Of a DNA stretch of 64,000 nucleotides, positions 56,792-64,000 are shown piece after piece. Position 1 is the stretch's first letter, and the number at the start of each line of letters is the position of its first letter. The notes beneath the pieces are model-generated. The model was not told the DNA's origin. It ran no database searches and worked only from the letters and a program-made list of their open reading frames with translations. The position numbers and the translations under genes are program-made. Origin of the DNA: Iningainema tapete BLCC-T55 (lineage in GTDB: Bacteria > Cyanobacteriota > Cyanobacteriia > Cyanobacteriales > Nostocaceae); contig NZ_JACXAE010000072.1 of the NCBI RefSeq assembly GCF_014698965.1, forward strand, positions 248,001-312,000, read 5' to 3'.

Positions 56792-57208
56792 ATGAGTCAA
56801 CCAATCATCTGGGTACACGGTGACTGTCTAAGTCCCCAAAATCCCGCACTCCAAGAGTATCCCAACGCTCCTGCAATCTGGGTTTGGGACGATGCTTTGA
56901 TCGAAGAATGGCAATTGAGTCTCAAACGCCTTACTTTTATATATGAATGCTTGCTTGAATTACCCGTCATCATTCGCCGTGGCAATGTAGCGCAAGAAGT
57001 TTTGGCTTTTGCTCAAGAGCATAATGCCAACAAAGTTATCACAGCAGAGAGTCCCAGTCCTCGTTTTGATGCTATCTGTGACGAAATTGAGCGTTCTGTT
57101 GAGTTAGAAGCTTTGGAGGTAGAGCCGTTTTTTGATTATGACGGCTATATCGATCTCAAGCGCTTCTCTCGCTACTGGAAGGTAGCGGAAAAATACGTGT
57201 TTGAGTAA
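56792..57208 (+). CDS. photolyase-type N-terminal alpha/beta domain as a separate protein
   Basis: 138 residues from ATG 56792. IIWVHGDCLSPQNPALQEYP, AIWVWDDALIEEW, LPVIIRRGNVAQEVLAFAQE and LKRFSRYWKVAEKY follow the order of the photolyase N-terminal Rossmann domain, where the usual text is a W-[FV]-R-R-D-L-R-like start, a PVF-like strand, RRG and a final FSRFWK-like helix. It is short (usually about 190 residues). It follows the FAD-domain gene after 4 bases and would complete a split photolyase-like complex, but in reversed gene order. Confidence 0.75.
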   Translation: MSQPIIWVHGDCLSPQNPALQEYPNAPAIWVWDDALIEEWQLSLKRLTFIYECLLELPVIIRRGNVAQEVLAFAQEHNANKVITAESPSPRFDAICDEIERSVELEALEVEPFFDYDGYIDLKRFSRYWKVAEKYVFE

Positions 57209-57212
57209 AGGG

Positions 57213-57247
57213 ATGGGCGTAAGTTGGTAAATTTACGCCCATTTTTG
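57213..57247 (+). terminator. intrinsic terminator after the photolyase pair
   Basis: atgggcgtaa and ttacgcccat with a 10-base loop, followed directly by tttt. It starts 4 bases after the stop codon. Confidence 0.85.
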
Positions 57248-57485
57248 ATGAAAACCATCACATTAATTAGTCTAAAACTGAATCAATCGATGGTAGTGAT
57301 TTTTGCACCGCTGGTTAAGCTGTAAACTGTATTATTAGCAAGCATAACTAAAAAAAGTCCTTTATGTTGCCAGTTTGGCAAGATTTTACACGTATAAGTA
57401 ATAATCCTAATTTGGTATTTTACTTATAGGTAATCAAAAATAATCTAACTAAGTAATATCCCCCCTTAGGAGGATATAATGAATG

Positions 57486-58895
57486 TCAAACTAATGCTTT
57501 AAGCAACGCTTGAAGTTTAAGTTGAATTTCTGCCAGTTCTTTGTCAGGATCGGAACCAGCGACGATACCAGCACCAGCATAAAGTCGGGCGCAAGCGCCA
57601 TCTATTAATGCGGAACGAATGCCCACAATAAACTCGCAGTTACCATCCGAGTCTACCCAACCCAATGGGGCAGCATATAAACCCCGCTCAAAATGCTCAA
57701 AACGACGAATTTCCGCACAAGCAATATCTCTGCCTGCACCTGCAACTGCTGGTGTAGGATGCAGTTGCGCCACAATCCTTAAGGGATGAACGTTAGGAGG
57801 TACTACTGCGCTAATGGGTGTCCATAAATGCTGAATGTTAGATAATTGTCGCAAGCGCGGTGCTGACACTTGAGGTAATAAACCCAGATTTGATAAGCTT
57901 TGACTAATAAAATCAATCACCAATGAATGTTCGTGCCTTTCTTTTTCACTATTTAGTAAACGATTGGCTTCTTCAGCATCTTCAGTAGGTGTTTTGCCTC
58001 GTGGTGCGCTTCCTGCCAAAGCATCAGTAATTAATTGTTGATTTTGTATACTAATTAACCGTTCTGGACTTGCACCAATAAAGTTTTGCCCCTTGCCGTT
58101 ACTTGTGGAAAATACGTAACAATTTGGGTGTAACTGTCGCAGATTGTTTAAAGATTTGAATAAGTTAAATTGCGTGTTTGCGCTGACATCAAGTGTATCT
58201 GCTAAAACAATTTTACTTAAATGATTTGACTGAATTTTTTCTAACGCTGATACTACTGAACTTTTAAATCTTTCCGGATTCGCAACAGATTTTTGTCCAA
58301 ATTTAGACCCAGAACAATTAAGATGTGGTGAGTAATATCCTACAGTTTGGATAGTTTCAACTGTTGTATGGAAAAACTGTAGTAATCTTTTAATATCTAC
58401 GCCTGCATGAATCATTGTATTGGCAACTAAGATGCAGTGCTGATCTAAAAGAGTTACTTGCCAACGCGGCAGAAAAATGCTAGCAGATGGAAATGGATAA
58501 TCTGTTTGAAATTGATCGAAGAAACTGAAACCACAAAAAAAGAGCGGTTTAGAAAAAGGCAGATTTGTCTGGGAAAAATAAGTTATATTATCCCGGCACT
58601 GTTTAATAAATTTTTCTGATTTAACGAAACGGTTTTTGCCCGCTACTTCTAATTTTACTACAGCATCAATGGCAGCGATCGCCACATTTTTACTTTTGTT
58701 TTCCCAGTAAAAATTAAGTTGATTTGGTTGTGCCAGTTTATTAAATACTACAAGCGGGTCAACTCTGTCAATCTCTAAAGCAATACTCACAATTTGCGTG
58801 CGATTACTTTTTAAGTAATTCTGTTGTGTGGAAAGAAATTGACATATTTCTTGATTATAGATAAAAAAGTCGGTGAGACACGGGGAAACTGTCAT
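57486..58895 (-). CDS. menF: isochorismate synthase
   Basis: A 469-residue chorismate-using enzyme that makes isochorismate for phylloquinone. The C-terminal catalytic domain is clear: FIGASPERLISIQNQQLITD, LAGSAPRGKT, EKERHEHSLVIDFI, HLHPTPAV-type LHPTPAVAGAGRDIACAEIR and LYAGAGIVAGSDPDKELAEIQ. The N-terminal 150 residues are variable, as in the family. Other men genes lie next to it: menA begins 302 bases away on the other strand, so a shared regulatory region is likely. Start ATG 58895. Confidence 0.94.
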   Translation of the reverse strand: MTVSPCLTDFFIYNQEICQFLSTQQNYLKSNRTQIVSIALEIDRVDPLVVFNKLAQPNQLNFYWENKSKNVAIAAIDAVVKLEVAGKNRFVKSEKFIKQCRDNITYFSQTNLPFSKPLFFCGFSFFDQFQTDYPFPSASIFLPRWQVTLLDQHCILVANTMIHAGVDIKRLLQFFHTTVETIQTVGYYSPHLNCSGSKFGQKSVANPERFKSSVVSALEKIQSNHLSKIVLADTLDVSANTQFNLFKSLNNLRQLHPNCYVFSTSNGKGQNFIGASPERLISIQNQQLITDALAGSAPRGKTPTEDAEEANRLLNSEKERHEHSLVIDFISQSLSNLGLLPQVSAPRLRQLSNIQHLWTPISAVVPPNVHPLRIVAQLHPTPAVAGAGRDIACAEIRRFEHFERGLYAAPLGWVDSDGNCEFIVGIRSALIDGACARLYAGAGIVAGSDPDKELAEIQLKLQALLKALV

Positions 58896-59197
58896 GGATC
58901 TAGAAATAGTAAATTTTTTTGAAGTTATCTTCCTAAAGTGTGATGAATCGTGGTCGTATTTCTACAGGTAACACAAAGAGCTGCCTTTGATCCAGCGTGG
59001 GAGCACAAGCATGATTGAGAGTGAGCAAAACCCAGTTTGGTGTCTAGTTTCTGGCTGTAATTTACGGGTATTCGTCAAGCCCGCGCCAGATTAACAAGTC
59101 GGATTGTACCCAACTAAAAGTTTTACTGGGAAAACGGTGGTACCCTGTGTTACCTACCTGGATGCACTCGTGCTAGCAATATAATTAATCTCGACTG
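58896..59197. other. 302-base menF-menA divergent spacer
   Basis: No ORF, tRNA or hairpin convincing enough to name. It must contain the promoters of menF (leftward) and menA (rightward). Confidence 0.55.
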
Positions 59198-60121
59198 ATG
59201 ACTACAAAGCTAATTTCATATCATCATCCCAACAGTAAATTATGGAAAGCGGCAATCAAGTTGCCCATGTACAGCGTTGCGATTATGCCCATCTGGGTAG
59301 GAACGGCTGTAGCTTTTGCGGAAACAAAAATTCTTCATGTCGCCGTATTCTCCACTTTTTTAGCGGCGGCAATTTTAATTTTGGCTTGGGAGAATCTTAG
59401 TAATGATGTCTTTGATTCAGAAACGGGAATAGATCAAAATAAACACCATTCTCTGGTGAATTTGACAGGCAGTAAGCTATTAGTATTTTGGTTAGGGAAT
59501 TTGTTTTTAGTTTCGGGGTTGCTGGGAATTCTAGTAATCTGCTGGTGGCAAAAAGACTTAACCGTGATGGGGCTAATTTTGTTGTGCTGTGCCTTGGGCT
59601 ATGTTTATCAAGGACCTCCCTTCCGTTTAGGATACCAGGGTTTAGGGGAGATAATTTGCTTTTTTGCTTTTGGTCCGGTGGCAGTGTCAGCGGCATATTA
59701 TAGTCAAACCAATAGCTGGTCGATGACCAGTTTAACAGCTGGTGTGATTGTGGGGATTGCCACGAGTTTAATTTTATTTTGCTCTCACTTCCACCAAGTT
59801 AAAGATGACTTAGCCGCAGGAAAGCGATCGCCTATTGTTCGCTTAGGCACACAAAACGCCGCACAACTCCTACATTGGTTCACAGGTAGTATTTATGCCC
59901 TCAACGTGGTGTTTGTGCTGTGGGGAATTCCCTTGTGGACTTTACTTAGTTGGCTAAGTATACCCTTTGCTAAAAATTTATGCCACCACGTTGGTGAGTA
60001 TCATAACCAACCTGATAAAGTCAGTAACTGTAAATTCATCGCTGTGGTGGTACATTTTTGGAGTTGCTTGCTGTTCGGTGTGGGATTTATGCTTGCAGGG
60101 GTTAATGCGTTATCTGTTTGA
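59198..60121 (+). CDS. menA: 1,4-dihydroxy-2-naphthoate phytyltransferase
   Basis: A 307-residue membrane prenyltransferase (UbiA family) that joins the phytyl chain to DHNA. Motif 1 is NLSNDVFDSETGIDQNK (Asp-rich metal site) near residue 68, and the second Asp-rich stretch is HFHQVKDDLAAGKRS near 195. About eight hydrophobic segments surround them. It overlaps menC by 17 bases, so the two are coupled. The product feeds photosystem I. Confidence 0.94.
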   Translation: MTTKLISYHHPNSKLWKAAIKLPMYSVAIMPIWVGTAVAFAETKILHVAVFSTFLAAAILILAWENLSNDVFDSETGIDQNKHHSLVNLTGSKLLVFWLGNLFLVSGLLGILVICWWQKDLTVMGLILLCCALGYVYQGPPFRLGYQGLGEIICFFAFGPVAVSAAYYSQTNSWSMTSLTAGVIVGIATSLILFCSHFHQVKDDLAAGKRSPIVRLGTQNAAQLLHWFTGSIYALNVVFVLWGIPLWTLLSWLSIPFAKNLCHHVGEYHNQPDKVSNCKFIAVVVHFWSCLLFGVGFMLAGVNALSV

Positions 60122-61079
60122 GTTTCGTCCTTATCGACGGAGATTTGTGCGGGCGTTAAGTACCAGCTACGGTAGTTGGGAATTTCGTGATGGAATTATT
60201 GTGCGTCTTGTTGATGAGGCTCAAAGAGTGGGTTGGGGCGAAATCGCCCCTATTAGCTGGTTTGGTTCGGAAAGTTTAGAAGAGGCTTTGGATTTTTGTT
60301 GTGGGTTGGGAGGGGTGGTTACGGAGGAGGCTATTTTTTCGATTCCTGATGAGTTGTCTGCTTGTCAGTTTGGGTTTGAGGTTGCTTGGGAAGATATGAA
60401 CCGCGAAGACGCCAAGAGCGCCAAGGAAGAGGGTTTTACTCTAAGCTACTGTGGTTTGTTGCCTGCTGGGGAAGCTGTGTTACGGGTTTGGAAGGAGTTG
60501 TGGCGCTCGGGGTGTCGTACTTTTAAGTGGAAGATTGGTGTTTATGGGGTGCAGGAGGAGTTGGCAATTTTTGAGTTACTTGTTCAGGCAATGCCTGATG
60601 GAGCAAAATTGCGGTTGGATGCTAATGGTGGGCTTTGTTTTGAGGAGGCTAATTTATGGTTATGGAGTTGTGATAGTTTGAGGGCTAGTTTGGAGATTGA
60701 GTTTTTGGAGCAACCGTTGTCTGTGGAGTATTTTGATGAGATGTTGGAGTTGAGTTGTTGTTATGCAACTGCGATCGCTTTAGATGAATCTGTGTCTACA
60801 CTTAAACAATTAGTGGCTTGTTATGAGCGCGGCTGGCGAGGTGTTTTTGTGATTAAGCCTGGGATTGTCGGTTCTCCTTCTCGTTTGCGTCGGTTTTGTC
60901 AACATTATCAGATTGATGCGGTGTTTTCATCTGTTTTTGAGACGGCGATTGGTAGACAAGCTGCTTTGGGGCTAGCTGTGGAGTTATCGCAGCATAACCG
61001 AGCAGTGGGTTTTGGTGTGAATTACTTTTTTGATCGAGAGGAAGAAACTTGGCTTGAGAATTTATGGAAAGATGTTTAG
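60105..61079 (+). CDS. menC: o-succinylbenzoate synthase, with an inserted repeat
   Basis: A 324-residue enolase-superfamily enzyme that dehydrates SHCHC to o-succinylbenzoate. I start at ATG 60105 (MRYLFEFRPYRRRF), which overlaps menA. The longer open frame is an overlap artefact. Lys of FKWKIG, Asp of LRLDANGG, Glu of EFLEQPL, Asp of ALDESV and Lys of FVIKPG are the metal and catalytic residues. At residues 99-109 NREDAKSAKEE is coded by a dispersed 33-bp repeat also present in sufD, inserted in a loop before the barrel. Confidence 0.92.
   Translation: MRYLFEFRPYRRRFVRALSTSYGSWEFRDGIIVRLVDEAQRVGWGEIAPISWFGSESLEEALDFCCGLGGVVTEEAIFSIPDELSACQFGFEVAWEDMNREDAKSAKEEGFTLSYCGLLPAGEAVLRVWKELWRSGCRTFKWKIGVYGVQEELAIFELLVQAMPDGAKLRLDANGGLCFEEANLWLWSCDSLRASLEIEFLEQPLSVEYFDEMLELSCCYATAIALDESVSTLKQLVACYERGWRGVFVIKPGIVGSPSRLRRFCQHYQIDAVFSSVFETAIGRQAALGLAVELSQHNRAVGFGVNYFFDREEETWLENLWKDV
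60399..60431. repeat. 33-bp repeat inside menC (NREDAKSAKEE)
   Basis: aaccgcgaagacgccaagag plus gcgccaaggaagag. It is in frame (codon 99 onward) and matches the sufD copy in all but one amino acid. Confidence 0.88.
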
Positions 61080-61098
61080 CTCAGTTCAAAGTACATCT

Positions 61099-61533
61099 CT
61101 AGCCTTTCTTCTCTGGTGCGCTCTCTACGCCTGTGCGGTTCAAATCCAACCATACCCTCATTTCCTCAGACAACTCTGTTTTACTTCTACTACTTGCATC
61201 AATACAAACATGCCGAGTAATTGCTTTAGCAACAATTACCTCATCAATCATAACTTCATAAACAACCTCAAAGCGATCGCCACTTAGTTCTTGAGGCATT
61301 AACCTAATCACCAAATCATCCCCACAGTACATAGGGCGAAAAAAGTCAACACCAGCATGAACAATCGGAAAAGCCACAGGTGGATGAGTAAAAAATTCTT
61401 TAAGATTAATGCCCGATGCTTCTAAAGATTCTTCATAAGCTTCATGACAAATAGCCAAAACATTGGCAAAATAAACTACCCCAGCAGCATCAGTGTCTTG
61501 AAACCGAACGGTACGATTATATTTAAATGGCAT
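61099..61533 (-). CDS. 1,4-dihydroxy-2-naphthoyl-CoA hydrolase, hotdog fold
   Basis: A 144-residue 4HBT-type thioesterase. [20 protein letters not shown] carries the catalytic Asp motif [13 protein letters not shown]. It removes CoA from DHNA-CoA, giving the DHNA used by MenA. It converges on menC with 19 bases between the stops. Its family and position next to menF, menA and menC support the assignment; other 4HBT substrates are less likely. Confidence 0.88.
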   Translation of the reverse strand: MPFKYNRTVRFQDTDAAGVVYFANVLAICHEAYEESLEASGINLKEFFTHPPVAFPIVHAGVDFFRPMYCGDDLVIRLMPQELSGDRFEVVYEVMIDEVIVAKAITRHVCIDASSRSKTELSEEMRVWLDLNRTGVESAPEKKG

Positions 61534-61572
61534 GGGGAAAATATAAAATTCTTTATTAGATAATTGTAGCCC

Positions 61573-61606
61573 AGAAACCCGGTAACTTTTACGAAACCGG
61601 GTTTCT
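61573..61606. repeat. cccggt hairpin, third member of its family
   Basis: agaaacccggt and its complement around a 12-base loop. The HopA1 gene stop codon lies in its right arm. Confidence 0.82.
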
Positions 61607-62675
61607 ATATGGGGAAATAAATATCCTCAGAATAGGGGTTCAGGTAGGGACGCTGCAAGTCAATACCAAATTTAGCAAAATGTTGGTGAATTGCAATCAT
61701 TCGCTCATCAGGTGAATTTTTACCTTTTTGCCAAGCTGACAACAACGCCGACGCGACAATTTGGCAACGATTCAAACCAAAATTGCTATTTGGATTTTGT
61801 GGCTCTTCTGCTAAACCCAGCCCTGGTGCTAAAAACTTAGTAAATAAGGGGACTTCTGTGTGAAAATAATCTTGATTTTCTGCATAAATTATCTGCAGAA
61901 TTTCTCGCACTACAGGATAGTCTTTGCGTTCAAAGTAGAGTATTCCTGAGTCATAGCGATTGTACACACAACGATTGTATGGAACCTGAAAACTAAACCC
62001 AATTGCAGCAGCGTTAAGTTGTAGTGTAAGGCTATTCATGAGCGCGATCGCACCCTCTGGAGTTAAGTTGAAGAAAATTCGCCCTACTCCCAAATCAGCA
62101 TCTGGGTAGCTTTTTTCTTGTCCAAAGTTGCTCAGTGCAATGTAGAAACCATTTTTCAGTCGATTTTTCGGCATCCAAATAGCGACAAACTCGCCAATGG
62201 CACATTGGTTTATCGGTTCGAGATGGCGATTGGCGACATGCTGTGCGTCTACTTGTTCAACATATAATATCAAACCACCTTTAGTCACTGCAATACTACC
62301 ATCCGGTTCTTTGCGTAACACCTGCCAGTCAGGATCGAAATAACCTATGCCATGATTGTTGGCGTCTAATAGTTCGTAAAATTGCCAATCGATTTCTAGC
62401 AGTGAGTTATTTTCTAAATTTTGGTTTACAGCGCTACTCTTGTCTGTATTTATTGCCAATATTGTTTGTAGTGAGCCATTGTAATAAATACCGTGGAGAA
62501 AATTTCGTAGTAACAGATTGAGATACTTAAGCTGTAATTCGATTGAAGTCTGCTTGAATCGCTCTGCTACTTGAGTTGGCAGTGCAAACTCTTGATAATG
62601 AGGATGGTAAATGCAAAATGGTTCTATTTGAATTAACTTGGCAATATCGAAGAGAGAATCTAGTAATTGATTCAT
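61605..62675 (-). CDS. HopA1-family protein
   Basis: A 356-residue protein of the family named after the Pseudomonas effector HopA1. Characteristic pieces: [52 protein letters not shown] and [12 protein letters not shown], then [13 protein letters not shown]. HopA1-like proteins act as the lyase half of split Ser/Thr dehydratases in thioamitide and class V lanthipeptide pathways, where a kinase-like protein phosphorylates the residue. Here a kinase-like gene precedes it by 14 bases. No precursor peptide is visible in the window. Other roles in cyanobacteria are possible. Confidence 0.75.
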   Translation of the reverse strand: MNQLLDSLFDIAKLIQIEPFCIYHPHYQEFALPTQVAERFKQTSIELQLKYLNLLLRNFLHGIYYNGSLQTILAINTDKSSAVNQNLENNSLLEIDWQFYELLDANNHGIGYFDPDWQVLRKEPDGSIAVTKGGLILYVEQVDAQHVANRHLEPINQCAIGEFVAIWMPKNRLKNGFYIALSNFGQEKSYPDADLGVGRIFFNLTPEGAIALMNSLTLQLNAAAIGFSFQVPYNRCVYNRYDSGILYFERKDYPVVREILQIIYAENQDYFHTEVPLFTKFLAPGLGLAEEPQNPNSNFGLNRCQIVASALLSAWQKGKNSPDERMIAIHQHFAKFGIDLQRPYLNPYSEDIYFPI

Positions 62676-62689
62676 ACTTCATTTTTTCC

Positions 62690-63922
62690 TTAACAGCCAC
62701 GTAAGCGAGTTTTGTCGTAATAAATACGCAATAAATTTTGTTTTACTTCAGTCTCAGACAAGCTAGAAAAATTTGTAAATGGTTTGATGATTTCTGATTC
62801 TGACATGCCAAATACTGTCAGCATAGATTCCTGGGGAAGTGTAAGTAAATTTTTCGCTACCTGAACTGTATAAACACTGGCGTTATCAAAGTATTTGCGA
62901 TTCTGAATCATTTCTTGCACTTGATTAATTAAGATTAATCCGGCAAACTGAATAACGCGCACCATAAAGTCATGACGCTCGGCTAAAATCAGGGGAAAAG
63001 CATTGAGATATGCTCTAACTAAGCTAAGTATTGAAGGTTGAAGCAAATCTAATGGTGTCGCCGCTAATTCTAACGATTCTTCTAATGATATCGATGAATC
63101 TACTACTAAGCTACGCAACCAATTTTCTAAGTAGCTGGCAACTATTGTTCCTAAATCAAAAGCTGGATCTCCCCAACTACAAGCTTCCCAGTCAATCAAC
63201 CGTATAAGGCAATTGTCTAGCTGCTTCCATCGAGAATGCACCAAAATATTGTTAAATTTTAGATCGTTGTGAGTTAGGCAGCAAGGAGCAAATTCTCCAG
63301 CCAATTCTGCTATTGCCGCTTCTAAACTTTCATAACGTTGATAAAGAACATAGAATTTTAATGCATCAATAGGAACTGTACCAAAAATTTCTGGTCCTAT
63401 TGATTCTATCCCTTGTGCTGGGTTGTAATACTGATAGCGAAACTGTCCTTCTGGCGGTGTTGCCATGAAGTTACGATACTCTTGGCGGTTAAATGTGGCA
63501 CGATGCAATACTCCTAAAGTTGTGCCAATAGCGATTGCAATTGCTTCTGGATACTGGTTGTTCTGATAAAAACTTGCTAGCTCAATATATTCATTGAGGT
63601 AGTTACGTACAATGATGGAATTTTCTGGATCGTAATGTACTACCAATGGTGCGATCGCTGACATATTTCCCAGTACAGGAAACCGTTGTAATAATTGATG
63701 AAACAGCCACTCATTAAAAAATTCTTGTGGTATTCCGGCATTATCAATTGTTAGTTCCTGTTTAACCAAAAGTTGACGATTTCCTCTGGAAGTAATCAGT
63801 AAATTAAAATTTTTCCGATCACTTCGGCACAATACGGATGTAGTTACGCTATCTTCTGAACTAATCAGATCGGCATCCTGTAGATACTTGATAACGTTAT
63901 GTTCAGATAGTGAAAGTACCAT
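62690..63922 (-). CDS. aminoglycoside phosphotransferase (APH)-like kinase
   Basis: A 410-residue APH-fold kinase. The catalytic loop is CLTHNDLKFNNILV (Asp, Asn) near residue 220, and the metal-binding loop is RLIDWEACSWGDPAFDLGTI (Asp) near 242. The N-lobe is less clear. Both key acidic residues are present, so it is probably active. It is the first gene of a two-gene leftward operon with the HopA1-family protein, 14 bases ahead. In that setting it fits the phosphorylating half of a peptide dehydratase; a small-molecule kinase is the alternative. Confidence 0.8.
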   Translation of the reverse strand: MVLSLSEHNVIKYLQDADLISSEDSVTTSVLCRSDRKNFNLLITSRGNRQLLVKQELTIDNAGIPQEFFNEWLFHQLLQRFPVLGNMSAIAPLVVHYDPENSIIVRNYLNEYIELASFYQNNQYPEAIAIAIGTTLGVLHRATFNRQEYRNFMATPPEGQFRYQYYNPAQGIESIGPEIFGTVPIDALKFYVLYQRYESLEAAIAELAGEFAPCCLTHNDLKFNNILVHSRWKQLDNCLIRLIDWEACSWGDPAFDLGTIVASYLENWLRSLVVDSSISLEESLELAATPLDLLQPSILSLVRAYLNAFPLILAERHDFMVRVIQFAGLILINQVQEMIQNRKYFDNASVYTVQVAKNLLTLPQESMLTVFGMSESEIIKPFTNFSSLSETEVKQNLLRIYYDKTRLRGC

Positions 63923-64000
63923 ATAATATTTCCTATGTTGTCAAGCTAAAAAGATATCGTTATCTGAGTATTTGGTAGATAGCAACTCTTACACGCAGAA
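63923..64000 (-). promoter_or_regulatory. upstream region of the APH-HopA1 operon, window edge
   Basis: 78 bases of non-coding sequence. A peptide gene or promoter further upstream, if present, would be outside the window. Confidence 0.4.

Noticed and set aside
58896-59197. A possible riboswitch or tRNA in the menF-menA spacer.
   Set aside because: I could not find a cloverleaf or a known riboswitch core.
59967-60104. A longer MenC start inside menA.
   Set aside because: The extension is only menA read in another frame; ATG 60105 gives the normal N-terminus.

Overview
The window is chromosomal DNA from a cyanobacterium, most likely a filamentous Nostocales-type genome (Nostoc/Calothrix/Scytonema/Tolypothrix group). 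Reasons: it carries psaA and psaB of photosystem I, phylloquinone genes (menF, menA, menC and a DHNA-CoA thioesterase), the cyanobacterial sufR/sufBCDS arrangement, and many HIP1 octamers (gcgatcgc). It also has dense short palindromic repeats in the spacers and large TPR-CHAT proteins. No tRNA, rRNA, CRISPR array or intact insertion sequence was recognised.

Layout. 1-4360: the end of a polysaccharide cluster with three glycosyltransferase genes, the first cut by the window edge. 4365-7278: a retropepsin-like protease, then ecfT and der. 7395-12034: the psaA-psaB operon with its terminator. 12481-14980: a proline-rich lipoprotein and an orphan ModA-like binding protein. 14993-19680: a two-component cluster of two histidine kinases and receivers, one receiver split by a frameshift. 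19837-28058: a thioredoxin/NHL protein, an FHA protein, a copper-type P-ATPase, small membrane proteins, a CPBP protease and an internally deleted Uma2 gene. 28212-34124: sufS, sufD, sufC and sufB, read leftward from a regulatory spacer shared with sufR that holds two CAAC-N6-GTTG operator matches. 34247-39799: small conserved proteins, a TPR protein, a PIN-toxin remnant and two S41 peptidases. 39800-51963: an expanded locus with two tandem 1587-residue TPR-CHAT proteins, fragments of at least one further copy, a truncated UPF0175 gene, two coupled small ORFs and a VapC-like toxin-antitoxin pair. 51975-57208: a NifS-type cysteine desulfurase, purU, a nuclease-like toxin/immunity-like pair, an SDR protein without its catalytic tyrosine, and a photolyase-like protein split into two genes in reversed domain order. 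57486-61533: phylloquinone biosynthesis. 61605-63922: a kinase plus HopA1-family pair that resembles the split Ser/Thr dehydration enzymes of some RiPP pathways.

How the genes fit together: MenF, MenA, MenC and the thioesterase make phylloquinone, the A1 electron carrier bound by PsaA/PsaB. SufBCDS supplies Fe-S clusters such as FX of the PsaA/PsaB core. The most unusual features are (i) interspersed palindromic repeats that have entered reading frames in phase (four times in sufD, once in menC), (ii) the rearranged TPR-CHAT locus with a conserved 12-codon ORF overlapping each start, (iii) the APH-HopA1 pair and (iv) the swapped split photolyase.
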